A DNA stretch of 64,000 bases from Azospirillum brasilense (GCF_007827815.1 NZ_VITH01000020.1:1-64000); one strand, 5' to 3'; counted from the stretch's first letter, positions 1-13,058 are shown. Translations and numbers: made by a program. Notes: generated by a model not told the origin, from the letters alone.

Positions 1-76
1 TCGGCGCCTCGTTGGCGGCCACCGCGTCGGGAGGCGCTTTATATGCGGGGTGCCCCGAGGGTGGCAAGCACTTTTT

Positions 77-96
77 TCGCCCATCGGCGATTTTTT
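77..96. terminator. Weak hairpin with T-tracts on both sides
   Basis: A five-pair stem (TCGCC/GGCGA, loop CATC) is followed by six T on the plus strand and preceded by a run of T. It could end a transcript entering from the left. The rest of bases 1-339 shows no convincing gene; it is the 5' flank of the NRPS-like gene. The short stem makes this tentative. Confidence 0.25.
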
Positions 97-339
97 CCGC
101 TCCTTACTCCAGACGCACATGACACCCTTTTCATTGGTTGTCCCGCAGCCCGAGCCCCATAGTCTGGCGAACGGCTGAAGGGTCCTTCAGCTTGGACGCG
201 GCAGTAATCAATGGTTCGTTAACCAAAATCCGGTAAGGTTGCACAACGGCACAATGCAGCCGCCAGCCGACCGCCGGGACCAGCAACATGGGTCCGACCG
301 CCGCGATTGCGCTGAACCATTTTATAAAGGCTGACAAGC

Positions 340-4455
<4,116 letters not shown>

Positions 4456-4693
4456 ATCATTGTCGGTGTTTGATGGTTGCGGCCCGGTCTCCAGCGCTTC
4501 GGCGGTGGGGCCGGGCCGCTTCGTTTCTGGGCCCGGACGGCGGCGTTTCCTTATCGCCGCAGGGTGTTCCGTTCCCGTTGTGCGCGGGGCGCAGGGGTGT
4601 ATAACGGTGCGCGAGCGTGGCCCTGGCCCTTTTGCGCGCTCCAACGCGCCGCATCGGGGCCTGTGACCCAAGAACAGGAAGGAAGCCCCCCGA

Positions 4694-6328
4694 ATGCCCG
4701 ACGACATCAGCCCCGCCCGCGGCGCCGCGACGCTGTTCCCGCTGGCCAAGGACGACACGACCTACCGCAAGCTGACCTCGGATCACGTCTCGGTCGTCGA
4801 GTTCGACGGCGAGCAGATCCTGAAGGTCGAGCCGGAGGGCCTGCGCCTGCTGGCCGAAGAGGCCTTCAAGGACATCAACCATCTGCTGCGTCCGGGCCAT
4901 CTCGGCCAGATCCGCGCGATCCTCGACGATCCGGAAGCCTCGCCGAACGACAAGTTCGTGGCGCTGGACCTGCTGAAGAACGCCAACATCGCCGCAGCCG
5001 GCACGCTGCCGATGTGCCAGGACACCGGCACCGCCATCATCATGGGCAAGAAGGGCCGCCGCGTCTTCACCAAGGGCGGCGACGAGGCCGCCCTGTCGGA
5101 AGGCGCCCGCGACGCCTACCTGAAGCGCAACCTGCGCTACAGCCAGCTCGCCCCGATCTCCATGTATGAGGAAAAGAACACCCGCAACAACCTGCCGGGC
5201 CAGGTCGAGATCTACGCGGAGGGCGAGGATGCCTACAAGTTCCTGTTCATGGCCAAGGGTGGCGGATCGGCCAACAAGACCTTCCTGCATCAGGCCACCC
5301 CGTCGGTGCTGGCGCCGGACCGGCTGCTGAAGTTCCTTGAGGACAAGATCCGCTACCTCGGCACTTCGGCCTGCCCGCCCTACCACCTCGCCATCGTCAT
5401 CGGCGGCCTGTCGGCGGAGCAGAATCTGAAGACGGTGAAGCTGGCCTCGGCCCGCTACCTCGACAATCTGCCGACCGAGGGCGGCGAGGACGCGCACGCC
5501 TTCCGCGACCTCGCCATGGAGGCCGAGGTGCACAAGCTGACCCAGACCATGGGCATCGGCGCCCAGTTCGGCGGCAAGTACTTCTGCCACGACGTTCGCG
5601 TCATCCGTCTGCCGCGCCACGGCGCCTCCATGCCGATCGGCATCGGCGTGTCCTGCTCGGCCGACCGTCAGGCGGTGGGCAAGATCACCAAGGACGGCAT
5701 CTTCCTGGAGCAGCTGGAGACCGATCCGGCCAAGTATCTGCCGGAGATCACCGACGGCGATCTGGCCGGCGAGGTCGTCAAGATCGACCTCAACCAGCCG
5801 ATGAGCGAGATCCTCGCCACGCTGACGCAGTATCCGATCCGCACCCGCCTGTCGCTGAGCGGCCCGCTGATCGTCGCCCGCGACCTCGCCCATTCCAAGC
5901 TGCGCGCGCGGCTGGACGCCGGCGAGCCGCTGCCGGACTATTTCAAGAACCACCCCATCTACTACGCCGGTCCGGCCAAGACCCCGGAAGGCTACGCCTC
6001 GGGCTCCTTCGGTCCGACGACCGCCGGGCGCATGGACAGCTTCGTCGAGCAGTTCCAGGCGGCGGGCGGCTCGATGGTCATGCTGGCCAAGGGCAACCGC
6101 AGCCCGGAAGTGACGGCGGCCTGCAAAGCGCATGGCGGCTTCTATCTGGGCTCCATCGGCGGTGCCGCGGCCCGTCTCGCCCAGGACTGCATCAAGAAGG
6201 TGGAGTGCATCGAGTATCCGGAACTCGGCATGGAAGCCATCTGGCGCATCGAGGTCGAGGACTTCCCAGCCTTCATCATCGTTGACGACAAGGGCAACGA
6301 CTTCTTCAAGGAATTGAAGCTGGCCTGA
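4694..6328 (+). CDS. fumA: Fumarate hydratase, class I (iron-sulfur)
   Basis: This 544-residue protein interconverts fumarate and malate in the TCA cycle as the oxygen-sensitive 4Fe-4S class I enzyme. It matches the class I family along its full length and in length (E. coli FumA/B about 548). Conserved stretches include LPMCQDTGTA with a cluster-ligand cysteine, the GGGSANKTFL block, GTSACPPYHLAIVIGG with a second cysteine, and the C-terminal SIGGAAARLAQDCIKK and GMEAIW segments. AGGAAGG lies upstream of the ATG. It stands alone, 238 bases after the NRPS-like gene; that gap holds no gene I can support. A palindromic repeat follows the stop codon. Confidence 0.95.
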   Translation: MPDDISPARGAATLFPLAKDDTTYRKLTSDHVSVVEFDGEQILKVEPEGLRLLAEEAFKDINHLLRPGHLGQIRAILDDPEASPNDKFVALDLLKNANIAAAGTLPMCQDTGTAIIMGKKGRRVFTKGGDEAALSEGARDAYLKRNLRYSQLAPISMYEEKNTRNNLPGQVEIYAEGEDAYKFLFMAKGGGSANKTFLHQATPSVLAPDRLLKFLEDKIRYLGTSACPPYHLAIVIGGLSAEQNLKTVKLASARYLDNLPTEGGEDAHAFRDLAMEAEVHKLTQTMGIGAQFGGKYFCHDVRVIRLPRHGASMPIGIGVSCSADRQAVGKITKDGIFLEQLETDPAKYLPEITDGDLAGEVVKIDLNQPMSEILATLTQYPIRTRLSLSGPLIVARDLAHSKLRARLDAGEPLPDYFKNHPIYYAGPAKTPEGYASGSFGPTTAGRMDSFVEQFQAAGGSMVMLAKGNRSPEVTAACKAHGGFYLGSIGGAAARLAQDCIKKVECIEYPELGMEAIWRIEVEDFPAFIIVDDKGNDFFKELKLA

Positions 6329-6342
6329 CGCCCACGCCTTTT

Positions 6343-6387
6343 CCCTTCCCCCGCATCTGCGGGGGAGGGTCAGGGTGGGGGCAAGTG
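6343..6387. repeat. Palindromic dispersed repeat (REP-like), copy 1
   Basis: The sequence CCCTTCCCCCGCA-TC-TGCGGGGGAGGG forms a hairpin with one bulge and is followed by a GGTCAGGGTGGGGGCAAG tail. The same tail and palindromic core recur at about 48,680-48,710, differing by few bases, so this is a dispersed element rather than only a terminator. It sits between the fumarase stop and the next start and may also help end fumarase transcription. Confidence 0.65.
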
Positions 6388-6408
6388 TCTGCCATTCAAG
6401 GACCTGCC

Positions 6409-6759
6409 ATGTCTGAGGACCTGACCGCCAAGATCGCCGATGCCCAGCGCCGCGCCCTGTTCGCCGCGGAGGTGATCGTCAACCGCCGCCTGCACGATTT
6501 CTCGATGCGCCACCAGACGCACTACGCCAACGACGTGGCGGAGGAGCGCAAGGCGATCGAGAAGGAAATCCGCGCGATCCGCCGCCGTGTCCCGGCCGCC
6601 CCTCCGGTGACTGACGCGCTGGTGGCCCAGGTCGCGGGCGACGCCTACACGCCGGACACGGTCCGGGCGGTGCTGCTTGCCCTGGCCGCAATCCGGCCTG
6701 ATGTGCTGACAACGGTTGACGAAGCCGCCATCAACCCCGAAGAGGATGAGGAAGACTGA
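6409..6759 (+). CDS. Small hypothetical protein
   Basis: I do not recognise a domain in this 116-residue protein. It is predicted soluble, with an N-terminal alpha-helical part rich in Arg, Lys, Glu and Ala (AEERKAIEKEIRAIRRRV region) and a very acidic end (EEDEED). The ATG at 6409 is chosen because AAGGA stands six bases upstream; a GTG at 6385 would add eight residues but falls in the repeat tail. It lies 22 bases before the pseudouridine synthase gene, so the two are probably cotranscribed. Coding-type third-position GC supports it as a real gene. Confidence 0.65.
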   Translation: MSEDLTAKIADAQRRALFAAEVIVNRRLHDFSMRHQTHYANDVAEERKAIEKEIRAIRRRVPAAPPVTDALVAQVAGDAYTPDTVRAVLLALAAIRPDVLTTVDEAAINPEEDEED

Positions 6760-6781
6760 CCGACTCGTCCGTTAAGGCATC

Positions 6782-7471
6782 ATGACACCCGAACAAATCC
6801 AGGCCCGCGTTCTCTACCGCGACGGGCTGATGCTCATCATCGACAAGCCCGCCGGGCTGCCCGTACACGCGGGTCCGGGCGGCGGCCCGAACCTGGAGCG
6901 CCATTTCGACGCCCTGCGCTTCGGCTTTCCGAAGCCGCCGGGGCTCGCCCACCGGCTCGACCGCGACACCTCCGGCTGTCTGATCCTCGGGCGGCACCCG
7001 AAGGCCCTGCGCAAGCTGGGCAAGCTGTTCCAGGACGGCAAGGTCGACAAGACCTACTGGGCGGTCGTCGCCGGCACCCCGCCGGAGGAGCAGGGGCGCA
7101 TCGACATGCCGTTGAAGAAGGTCACCAACAAGACCGGCGGCTGGCGGATCGTCGTCGCCGACGATGGCCAGAGCGCCGTCACCGAGTACCGCGTCCTGGG
7201 CCGCGGCGACGGCATGACGTGGCTGGAGCTGAAGCCCCACACCGGGCGCACGCACCAGATCCGCGTGCACTGCGCCACGGCTCTGGGCTGTCCTTTGCTG
7301 GGTGATCCGCAATATGGCGGGCCGGAGGGGCACCCGCTGCACCTGCAATCGCGGGCCATTTCGCTGCCCCTCTACCCCTCCCGCGAGGCGGTCGGCGCGG
7401 TGGCGCCGGTTCCATCGCACATGCGCGCGGCGCTCGCCGCCTGCGGCTTCCAGGGCGACGACCCGGCCTGA
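6782..7471 (+). CDS. RluA-family RNA pseudouridine synthase
   Basis: This 229-residue protein isomerises uridine to pseudouridine in structured RNA, probably rRNA or tRNA. The catalytic motif HRLDRDTSG, with the active-site Asp, lies near residue 60, and the family motif for the uridine pocket (LKPHTGRTHQIRVH) is near 150-165. There is no N-terminal S4 domain, so it resembles short RluA/RluC-like or TruC-type enzymes rather than RluD. Substrate site cannot be told from sequence alone. It follows the small unknown gene closely and ends 37 bases before the convergent DUF4383 gene. Confidence 0.85.
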   Translation: MTPEQIQARVLYRDGLMLIIDKPAGLPVHAGPGGGPNLERHFDALRFGFPKPPGLAHRLDRDTSGCLILGRHPKALRKLGKLFQDGKVDKTYWAVVAGTPPEEQGRIDMPLKKVTNKTGGWRIVVADDGQSAVTEYRVLGRGDGMTWLELKPHTGRTHQIRVHCATALGCPLLGDPQYGGPEGHPLHLQSRAISLPLYPSREAVGAVAPVPSHMRAALAACGFQGDDPA

Positions 7472-7508
7472 CGGCTGGGCCCCCGATCGCCCTTGTCCGA
7501 CCCGACGG

Positions 7509-7949
7509 TTACGCCCGCCACTCGGCGCGCTTCTCGGTGCCGGTCTCCGTCTCATGCACCATGAAGCCGACATAGCCGGCCACGATGGCGAGGACGGCGT
7601 GCAGCCAGATGTCGTTGCCGTGCAGCGGCACCAGACCGAACAGTGTGTTCAGACCCGGGATGAAACCGAGGACGGTCAGCACGGCGTAGGCCACCGCCAC
7701 GCTGCGCAGATAGCTGCGCGAGGCGAGGCGGCTGGAGAAGTAGGCGAAGAAGCCCCACAGGCCGAACAGCAGATGCACGATGTTGTGCAGCAGGTTCACC
7801 GGGAACAGCCCGAGCAGATAGCCGTGGAAGGACTCGACGGCGAGGACCACGCCGTCCGGAGGCGGCGACAGGAAGGTCGGGATGAAGCCCAATATGCCGA
7901 TGGCCGTAAAGGCCGCGGCGTAGACCAGCGTAACGTTGCGCCACCACAT
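7509..7949 (-). CDS. DUF4383 membrane protein
   Basis: This 146-residue integral membrane protein has about four hydrophobic spans. The family-defining stretches are the VNLLHNIVHLLFGLWG segment in the middle and GNDIWLHAVLAI near the C-terminus, both typical of DUF4383. The biochemical role of the family is not known; members are common small inner-membrane proteins of actinobacteria and alphaproteobacteria. It is convergent with the pseudouridine synthase gene and is preceded by the ferredoxin-type gene on the same strand, 85 bases upstream. Confidence 0.8.
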   Translation of the reverse strand: MWWRNVTLVYAAAFTAIGILGFIPTFLSPPPDGVVLAVESFHGYLLGLFPVNLLHNIVHLLFGLWGFFAYFSSRLASRSYLRSVAVAYAVLTVLGFIPGLNTLFGLVPLHGNDIWLHAVLAIVAGYVGFMVHETETGTEKRAEWRA

Positions 7950-8034
7950 GTGCGTCTCCGTTGGCAGACAGGGGATGAATCCGCCTTACCAACAGAGGGT
8001 TTAGAAACAGCGTTCCCAGATTCGGCCGGCAATC

Positions 8035-8334
8035 TCAGGCGGCCACCGTCTCCATCGAGACGGCCTTGACCGGGCACACGGCCGCGCAGTCGCCGCAGCC
8101 GGTGCAGTTGCCCTCCTCGATGACCGGCAGCCAGCGTCCGCGCCCCAGCGGACGGAAGCGGATCGCGCCGCGATCGCAATGGTCGCCGCACATCCGGCAG
8201 TCGGTCCCGGTGTAGGACAGGCAGCCCGCCCCGATGCGCGCCTGCACCGCCTGGGGCGCCGCCGGTGTCGGCTGGGCCGGTGTGGATTCGGACCGGATGC
8301 GTCCCCGGAACAGGTCCGCGCGACTGATCGCCAC
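8035..8334 (-). CDS. NapF-like 4Fe-4S ferredoxin-type protein
   Basis: This 99-residue protein probably carries two iron-sulfur clusters for electron transfer or cluster assembly. A first cysteine group (CLSYTGTDCRMCGDHC) and a second, canonical one (CTGCGDCAAVCP) are visible, the latter near the C-terminus. The ISRADLFRGR N-terminus resembles NapF, the accessory ferredoxin of periplasmic nitrate reductase. I chose GTG at 8334 because GGAGGG lies eight bases upstream; the longer open frame to 8505 runs into the divergent kinase gene. No other nap genes are nearby. It shares a 148-base intergenic region with the histidine kinase. Confidence 0.7.
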   Translation of the reverse strand: MAISRADLFRGRIRSESTPAQPTPAAPQAVQARIGAGCLSYTGTDCRMCGDHCDRGAIRFRPLGRGRWLPVIEEGNCTGCGDCAAVCPVKAVSMETVAA

Positions 8335-8482
8335 GATGGTCGCCCTCCCCTCCTTTTTCCGTCGCTCGGCCGTTGCTGCATTCGCGAATGCCGAGCATCG
8401 GCGATGGCGGTACACTGACCGTTCGTGCACCACCCGGCCTTGATCGTCGTCAAGGTCCGCACCGGACGGAAGGACGGACGGC

Positions 8483-9946
8483 ATGGTCCCCATCGGCAAC
8501 ACCACGGCGCGCTGGATGACGCTTCGCTACGGGCTGGCGCTCGGGGTGATCGCGCTGTGCACGCTGGCCGGCTTCGTCATGACCGAACGGGTCATCGACC
8601 AGCACGCCGACATGCTGGAGGTGGTGAACATCTCGGGCCGTCAGCGCATGCTGTCGCAGCGCACGGCCCTGCTGGCGGAGCAGCTCCGCAACGCCCCGAC
8701 CGACGCCGAGCGGGTCGCCCTGACCGCGCGCCTCGCCGAGGCGACCGACATGTTCGAGCGTGCCCACCGGCGCCTGACCGGCGCCGACGAGGGGCCGGCC
8801 ATGGGCAAGAACGTGCGCCGCCTCTATTTCGACGGGCCGGAGCCGCTGAACGATCTGGTGCTCCGCCACATCGCCGCGCTCCGCGCGGTGATCGCCGCCG
8901 GACCCGCCGGCTTGCCCCCCGACATGCCCGAGGCCGACCTCGTCATCCATCAGGCGCTCGGACCGCTGCTGGCCGGGCTGGAGGACATGGTGGCGCGCTA
9001 CCAGGAGGCGGGCGAGCGCGGCTTCGCCACCCTGCACAATCTGGGCTTCGCCGCCCTGATCCTGACGCTGCTGACGCTGTGCGCCGAGGTGCTGGTGATC
9101 TTCCGCCCGATGGTCCGACAGGTGGAACGCCAGTTCGCGGACATCACCCGCATGACCCAGGCGCTGGAACAGACCAACGTCACGCTGGAAGCCCAGGTGC
9201 GCGCCCGCACCGCGGAGCTGCACACGGCCAAGGTGGCGGCGGAGCAGGCCCATCTGGCGAAGTCGCGATTCCTCGCCCACGCCGGCCACGACCTGAAGCA
9301 ACCCCTGCAGGCCATCAACATGTTCACCGGCATGCTGGAACGGCAGCTCGACAAGCCCCGCGCCCTGGCGCTGGTGAAAGACCTGCGGCTCGCCCAGCGC
9401 TCCATGCACGACCTGCTGAACGCCATCCTGGACATCTCGAAGCTGGAGTCGGGCGTGGTCGAGCCAAAGCCCGCCGACATCGCCCTGTCCGCCCTGTTCG
9501 ACCAGTTGGAAGCGGAATTCACCGGGATTGCCGAGGACAAGGGGCTGCGGTTGCGCGTCGTGCCGACGGACCTCTCCGTGCGGACCGACCCGTTCCTTCT
9601 GGAACGCATCCTGCGCAACCTGCTGACCAACGCCGTGCGCTACACCGAGCAGGGCGGCGTGCTGATGGGGTGCCGACGCCGCGGCGGCACGGTGTGGATC
9701 GAGATCTACGACACCGGGCGCGGCATCGCCGAAGCCGACCGCCGGCGCATTTTCGAGGAGTTCGTGCAGCTCGACCGGCCCGACCGCGACCGCAGCGAGG
9801 GGATCGGGCTCGGGTTGGCCATTGTCGACCGGTTGGCCCGGCTGCTCGGCCACCCGCTGGAACTGCGCTCGGTCGAAGGGCGCGGAACGGTGTTCGCCGT
9901 AGGGGTGCCCCTGGTCCGCAGCCTACACGAGACGGTCGCGGCCTGA
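8483..9946 (+). CDS. Sensor histidine kinase with PilJ-type periplasmic domain
   Basis: This 487-residue membrane kinase has a first transmembrane span at about residues 12-35 and a second near 188-210. Between them is a helical sensor with the NISGRQRMLSQRTALLAEQ signature of the PilJ/NarX-NarQ-type domain, which in NarX binds nitrate or nitrite. A short coiled-coil leads to a HisKA domain with the phospho-acceptor His in HDLKQPL, then an HATPase domain with N box (LLTNAVRYTE), DTGRGI, FEEFVQL and GIGLGLAI. The likely partner is the convergent LuxR-type regulator, with which it overlaps by 24 bases at the 3' ends. The ligand is unknown; nitrate/nitrite is an inference from the domain. Confidence 0.85.
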   Translation: MVPIGNTTARWMTLRYGLALGVIALCTLAGFVMTERVIDQHADMLEVVNISGRQRMLSQRTALLAEQLRNAPTDAERVALTARLAEATDMFERAHRRLTGADEGPAMGKNVRRLYFDGPEPLNDLVLRHIAALRAVIAAGPAGLPPDMPEADLVIHQALGPLLAGLEDMVARYQEAGERGFATLHNLGFAALILTLLTLCAEVLVIFRPMVRQVERQFADITRMTQALEQTNVTLEAQVRARTAELHTAKVAAEQAHLAKSRFLAHAGHDLKQPLQAINMFTGMLERQLDKPRALALVKDLRLAQRSMHDLLNAILDISKLESGVVEPKPADIALSALFDQLEAEFTGIAEDKGLRLRVVPTDLSVRTDPFLLERILRNLLTNAVRYTEQGGVLMGCRRRGGTVWIEIYDTGRGIAEADRRRIFEEFVQLDRPDRDRSEGIGLGLAIVDRLARLLGHPLELRSVEGRGTVFAVGVPLVRSLHETVAA

Positions 9947-10567
9947 TTCTTTGACCAGAAGGACCGCCTGGGTCCGGCTGCCCACCCCGAGGGCCTTCAG
10001 AACCCCGGTGACGTGAGTCTTCACGGTCGACAGGTTGAGGCCCAGCCGTTCCCCGATCTCCTGGTTCGACAGGCCCTGGGCCAGCAGGTCCAGCACTTCG
10101 AGTTGGCGGCGGGTCATGCCGTCGAAGACGCTCGGCTCATGCGGCTTGGTGGCGGCCGGCGCCTGGGCAATCCCCGGCATGCCGAGGACCGGCGGCACGT
10201 AGGACCCGCCGGCCATGACCAGACGCAGGATGTTCACGACCAGCACGTCGTCGGTGGACTTCGGGATGAAGGCCCGCACCCCGCGCGACAGCACGGCGCG
10301 CATTTCATCCGGCGAGTCGATCATCGAGAAGACGACGACCGGCACCGGCGCCACCCGCTTCACCACCGCCTCCACGTCATCCAGGCCGCCGAGGCCCGGC
10401 ATCCGCAGATCCATGATGACGAGGTCGTAGGTCCCCTGGTCCAGCAGCTGGTTCAACTGGCCGAAGCTGGTCGCCGCCGCCACGCCGGCCTGCTCGTCCA
10501 ACTCCCCGACCAGATGGGTCAGGCCACTGCGAACGATGGAGTGATCGTCGGCGATCAATACCTGCAT
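9923..10567 (-). CDS. LuxR/NarL-family response regulator
   Basis: This 214-residue protein has a receiver domain with intact switch residues (IADDH at the N-terminus, Asp in VIMDLRMPG, Ser in VFSMID, Lys in IPKST) and a C-terminal LuxR helix-turn-helix (LTRRQ-type start, GLSNQEIGERLGLNLSTVKTHV). It is expected to be phosphorylated by the adjacent PilJ-domain kinase and then bind DNA. The start at ATG 10567 begins the receiver directly (MQVLIADDH); a longer frame to 10669 has no receiver homology. The last 24 bases overlap the kinase gene tail to tail, so read-through of either would make antisense RNA to the partner. Confidence 0.85.
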   Translation of the reverse strand: MQVLIADDHSIVRSGLTHLVGELDEQAGVAAATSFGQLNQLLDQGTYDLVIMDLRMPGLGGLDDVEAVVKRVAPVPVVVFSMIDSPDEMRAVLSRGVRAFIPKSTDDVLVVNILRLVMAGGSYVPPVLGMPGIAQAPAATKPHEPSVFDGMTRRQLEVLDLLAQGLSNQEIGERLGLNLSTVKTHVTGVLKALGVGSRTQAVLLVKESGRDRLV

Positions 10568-10774
10568 GACAACCCTGCTTCGGCGGAGGCGGATGGAGGG
10601 AATGACCCGATGGGACAGGGTCCGCTGGGACCGGGCCGGCCTCGGTCGTCTCAAACCAAAGTGCGGCATCCGGTATGAACCTCATACGCCGACCGGAGAT
10701 TTCATGCCACAATTGATGCATGTTTCCGCGATGCCGCTCGTGCTTATCCCGCGCATGGCGAAGTTGCGCATGCG

Positions 10775-10803
10775 AAAAGGGCGCCGCGGTGGCGGCGCCC
10801 CTT
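10775..10803 (-). terminator. Rho-independent terminator of the ompA-like gene
   Basis: A perfect nine-pair stem GGGCGCCGC/GCGGCGCCC with a four-base loop is followed on the minus strand by TTTT. It lies about 60 bases past the stop codon of the outer membrane protein gene and fits its terminator. Confidence 0.65.
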
Positions 10804-10862
10804 CCCTGTCCCTGCTCTGATCGCGCCGGCCGGCCTTGAAGAAGACCGGCCAGCCCGCCCGA

Positions 10863-11903
10863 TCACTGCACGCGGATGAGGATCTGCGCGCGGCGGTTCG
10901 ACGGCTCGCGGACGTTCGCACCGGTGTTCACCAGAAGCTGGGTCTCGCCCTTGCCCTCGACGGTGATCTGGTTGGCGGCGACGCCCTTGCCGACCAGCGC
11001 GTTCTTCACCGCGTCGGCGCGGCGCAGCGAGAGCCGCTGGTTGTAGGCTGGCGAGCCCGAGGTGTCGGTGTGGCCGACCACATGGATGCTGACCGCCCGC
11101 ACCTGACCGGCCGAGGCGGCGGCGTCGCCGATGATCTTGTCGGACGCCGCCGTGATGTTGGCCTTGTCCCAATCGAAGAACACCAGATACTCCGACTGCG
11201 GCTGCGCCTGGACCGGAGCCGCCGGAGCGACGGGGGCCGCCGCGGGCGCGGCCGCCGGAGCGCCGAAGGTGTAGCGCAGGCCGGCCATGACAGTGTGGTT
11301 CTGGTACTCGCCCTTCACGGTGGAGCTGGCGAGGCCGGCCGGGCCGCCCAGATCGAACTTCGGATCGAGCGTCGCGAAGTAGCGGTAATCCAGCGTCAGC
11401 GCCAGGTTCTGGGTCAGCGCGTAGGACACGCCGGCGATGCCCTGGTAGGCGAACACCCAGTCGCGATCATCGAAGCCGCCGAGATCCAGACGGACCTGGG
11501 CGATACCGGCGCCGACGCCGATGTAGGGCGTGAAGGCGGTGCCGGTCTTGATGTCGTAGAGCACGTTGCCCATGAAGGCGATCGAGCTGGCCTTGCCGCC
11601 CAGACCGTTCACCGCGGCGTTGGAGCTGTCGGTGCTGTCGATCGAGTTGCGCCAACGCCACGCGAACTCCAGTTCGGCGCGCGGGCCGGCGGCGGTCGCA
11701 TAGCCGGCCGAGATGTCGCCGATGCCGCCCAGCTTGAAGCTGGTGCTGGCGTCCGTCGGGGTGTTCTCGAAGCGCAGATCGGCGTCGCGCGTCCAGTTCA
11801 CGCCGGCGCCGGCGCCGACGTAAAAGCCCTCGGTCGCGGCCATGGCGGCGGTCGGCAGCATCGCCGCGAGCGCCGTTCCGAGCAGAATCCCACGCAGAGT
11901 CAT
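10863..11903 (-). CDS. OmpA-family outer membrane protein (beta-barrel plus OmpA C-terminal domain)
   Basis: This 346-residue protein has a signal peptide ending at AMA-ATEGF, an N-terminal eight-strand-type barrel (residues about 24-220, with alternating hydrophobic strands such as FYVGAGAGVNW and NLALTLDYRYFATL), an Ala/Pro linker, and a C-terminal OmpA peptidoglycan-binding domain (VFFDWDKANIT, VVGHTDTSG, LSLRRADAVKNALV, NRRAQI). It would anchor the outer membrane to the cell wall. ATG at 11903 is preferred because AGGA stands nine bases upstream; a GTG seven codons earlier is possible. It is monocistronic with its own terminator. The family call is firm. Confidence 0.9.
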   Translation of the reverse strand: MTLRGILLGTALAAMLPTAAMAATEGFYVGAGAGVNWTRDADLRFENTPTDASTSFKLGGIGDISAGYATAAGPRAELEFAWRWRNSIDSTDSSNAAVNGLGGKASSIAFMGNVLYDIKTGTAFTPYIGVGAGIAQVRLDLGGFDDRDWVFAYQGIAGVSYALTQNLALTLDYRYFATLDPKFDLGGPAGLASSTVKGEYQNHTVMAGLRYTFGAPAAAPAAAPVAPAAPVQAQPQSEYLVFFDWDKANITAASDKIIGDAAASAGQVRAVSIHVVGHTDTSGSPAYNQRLSLRRADAVKNALVGKGVAANQITVEGKGETQLLVNTGANVREPSNRRAQILIRVQ

Positions 11904-12326
11904 TTTCTTCTTTCCTTTGTGCACGGCGTTGCCGGGGCTGTCGAAGCGAACCGTTCGAAGGGCGGGTGTCTGGCGACGCCAGCCTTCATCGGGAGAGCCC
12001 GCCGCATTCCGTCGGCGGTTGAAACGTCATAACCCCGAAATAACAGCAACCACTCACCGTCACAAGTGCCCCACGAAAGGATGCACAGAGATGTTGCATT
12101 TCTGCATTACCCGAACGTTCGTCGTTCTCTTCCTATTCATTTGATATCGAAGCAATCGAATGTCGAATTCTTCCTAAGCCCATTGGATAGGATGCATGAC
12201 CTTTGGAATGGTTTTGTGCCTAAGTCCAACAATCCGGACGCGCGAAAGCGCCCCGCCTTCGGCAGGGACGGCGCGCCCGCAGTGTCGTTGATCAAGGAGT
12301 GCCCGCGGCCAATGCCGACGTTCAAA
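11904..12326. other. Intergenic region without a supported gene
   Basis: This stretch upstream of the ompA-like gene is richer in AT than its surroundings, particularly 12,020-12,200, as expected for promoters and an mRNA leader. Open frames crossing it have codon use unlike the neighbouring genes and no recognisable domain. I see no RNA gene. Confidence 0.5.
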
Positions 12327-12542
12327 TCAGTCCTGCGGTTCGGCGACCATCTCGAACTGGGTGGCATCAAGCAGGGCGGAGACCGCCAGGGTTTTCAAGG
12401 TCTTGTGATCATCGGACCGCTGAAGTTGGGCATGCTGGGTGCCCAGCCCATCCTTGCGGATGGCGATCACCTGCCAGATGCCACCGCCCGGACCCAGTTT
12501 GCGGAACATCTGGCCTTCGACGACTTCGCGCTTTCTGCGCAT
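12327..12542 (-). CDS. Small hypothetical protein
   Basis: This 71-residue protein begins MRRKREVVEGQMFRKLGPGG and is predicted soluble and basic. No family is recognised. The ATG at 12542 has GGAG seven bases upstream, and the frame beyond it has non-coding codon use. The Gly-Pro-Gly-Gly-Gly turn followed by IWQVIAIRKDG and the later HAQLQ and TLKTLAVSALLD segments look like a compact beta-rich fold of the kind common in short alphaproteobacterial conserved unknowns. Its 5' end is about 195 bases from a small plus-strand gene. Confidence 0.55.
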   Translation of the reverse strand: MRRKREVVEGQMFRKLGPGGGIWQVIAIRKDGLGTQHAQLQRSDDHKTLKTLAVSALLDATQFEMVAEPQD

Positions 12543-12737
12543 ATCCGATCTCCAAAACCCAAAACGACAGACCCGCGAACCCTGCGGGTACGGCAGACCA
12601 TACAAACACCAAAGCACCCCCGCTTGGCGAGCGTCCGCTGCGCGCGCCACGCATACCGGAGGCGGGATGTAGCGGTGCTGCAACAACCGTCTTCGCACCT
12701 GCGGAACAATCCGCCAATCCACCGTGTTGATGCCGTC

Positions 12738-13001
12738 ATGAAAATCGATCACGACGTGCTCCTGTTCGCGACCCGCCTCGTGGAAGAACTGGGCGAGTCC
12801 GCCATCCGCATCAGCCGCGTCCGCCTCGTCGAACTCACGGCTGCCAACAACCTGCGCGCCGCCGCCTTCTGGCGGGACGTGATGCAGACCTCGGAGAGGC
12901 TTCTGGCGGAACGCTCTCCGGCTTTGGCGCCCCCTCCCACATCGCCGCCGATGGCGTCTCCGATGGCACCCTCAATGACGGCGCAGACCGCCACCCTCTG
13001 A
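12738..13001 (+). CDS. Small hypothetical protein
   Basis: This 87-residue reading frame starts MKIDHDVLLFATRLVEELGE, has an amphipathic helical N-terminal two thirds, and ends in a low-complexity Pro/Ser/Met tail. No domain is recognised. There is no good ribosome binding site, so the gene is plausible but unproven; third-position GC is coding-like from the ATG onward. A strong bidirectional terminator follows 27 bases later. Confidence 0.4.
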   Translation: MKIDHDVLLFATRLVEELGESAIRISRVRLVELTAANNLRAAAFWRDVMQTSERLLAERSPALAPPPTSPPMASPMAPSMTAQTATL

Positions 13002-13028
13002 TCCGCGCGGCGGACACCCGGTCACGCG

Positions 13029-13058
13029 AAAGGCCCGGCGGTTCCCCGCCGGGCCTTT
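13029..13058. terminator. Bidirectional terminator between small gene and liv binding-protein gene
   Basis: A perfect 13-pair stem (AAAGGCCCGGCGG/CCGCCGGGCCTTT) with a four-base TTCC loop lies between the converging small plus-strand gene and the minus-strand branched-chain amino acid binding-protein gene. The flanking A/T ends allow it to work in both directions. Confidence 0.8.

Noticed and set aside
6343..6387. Interpreting the hairpin after fumarase solely as a terminator
   Set aside because: It lacks a T-tract and its tail recurs at 48.7 kb, so it is better described as a dispersed repeat.
12066..12737. Long upstream extension of the small plus-strand gene at 12,738
   Set aside because: Codon use is non-coding in this part and it is antisense to the better-supported 71-residue gene at 12,327-12,542.
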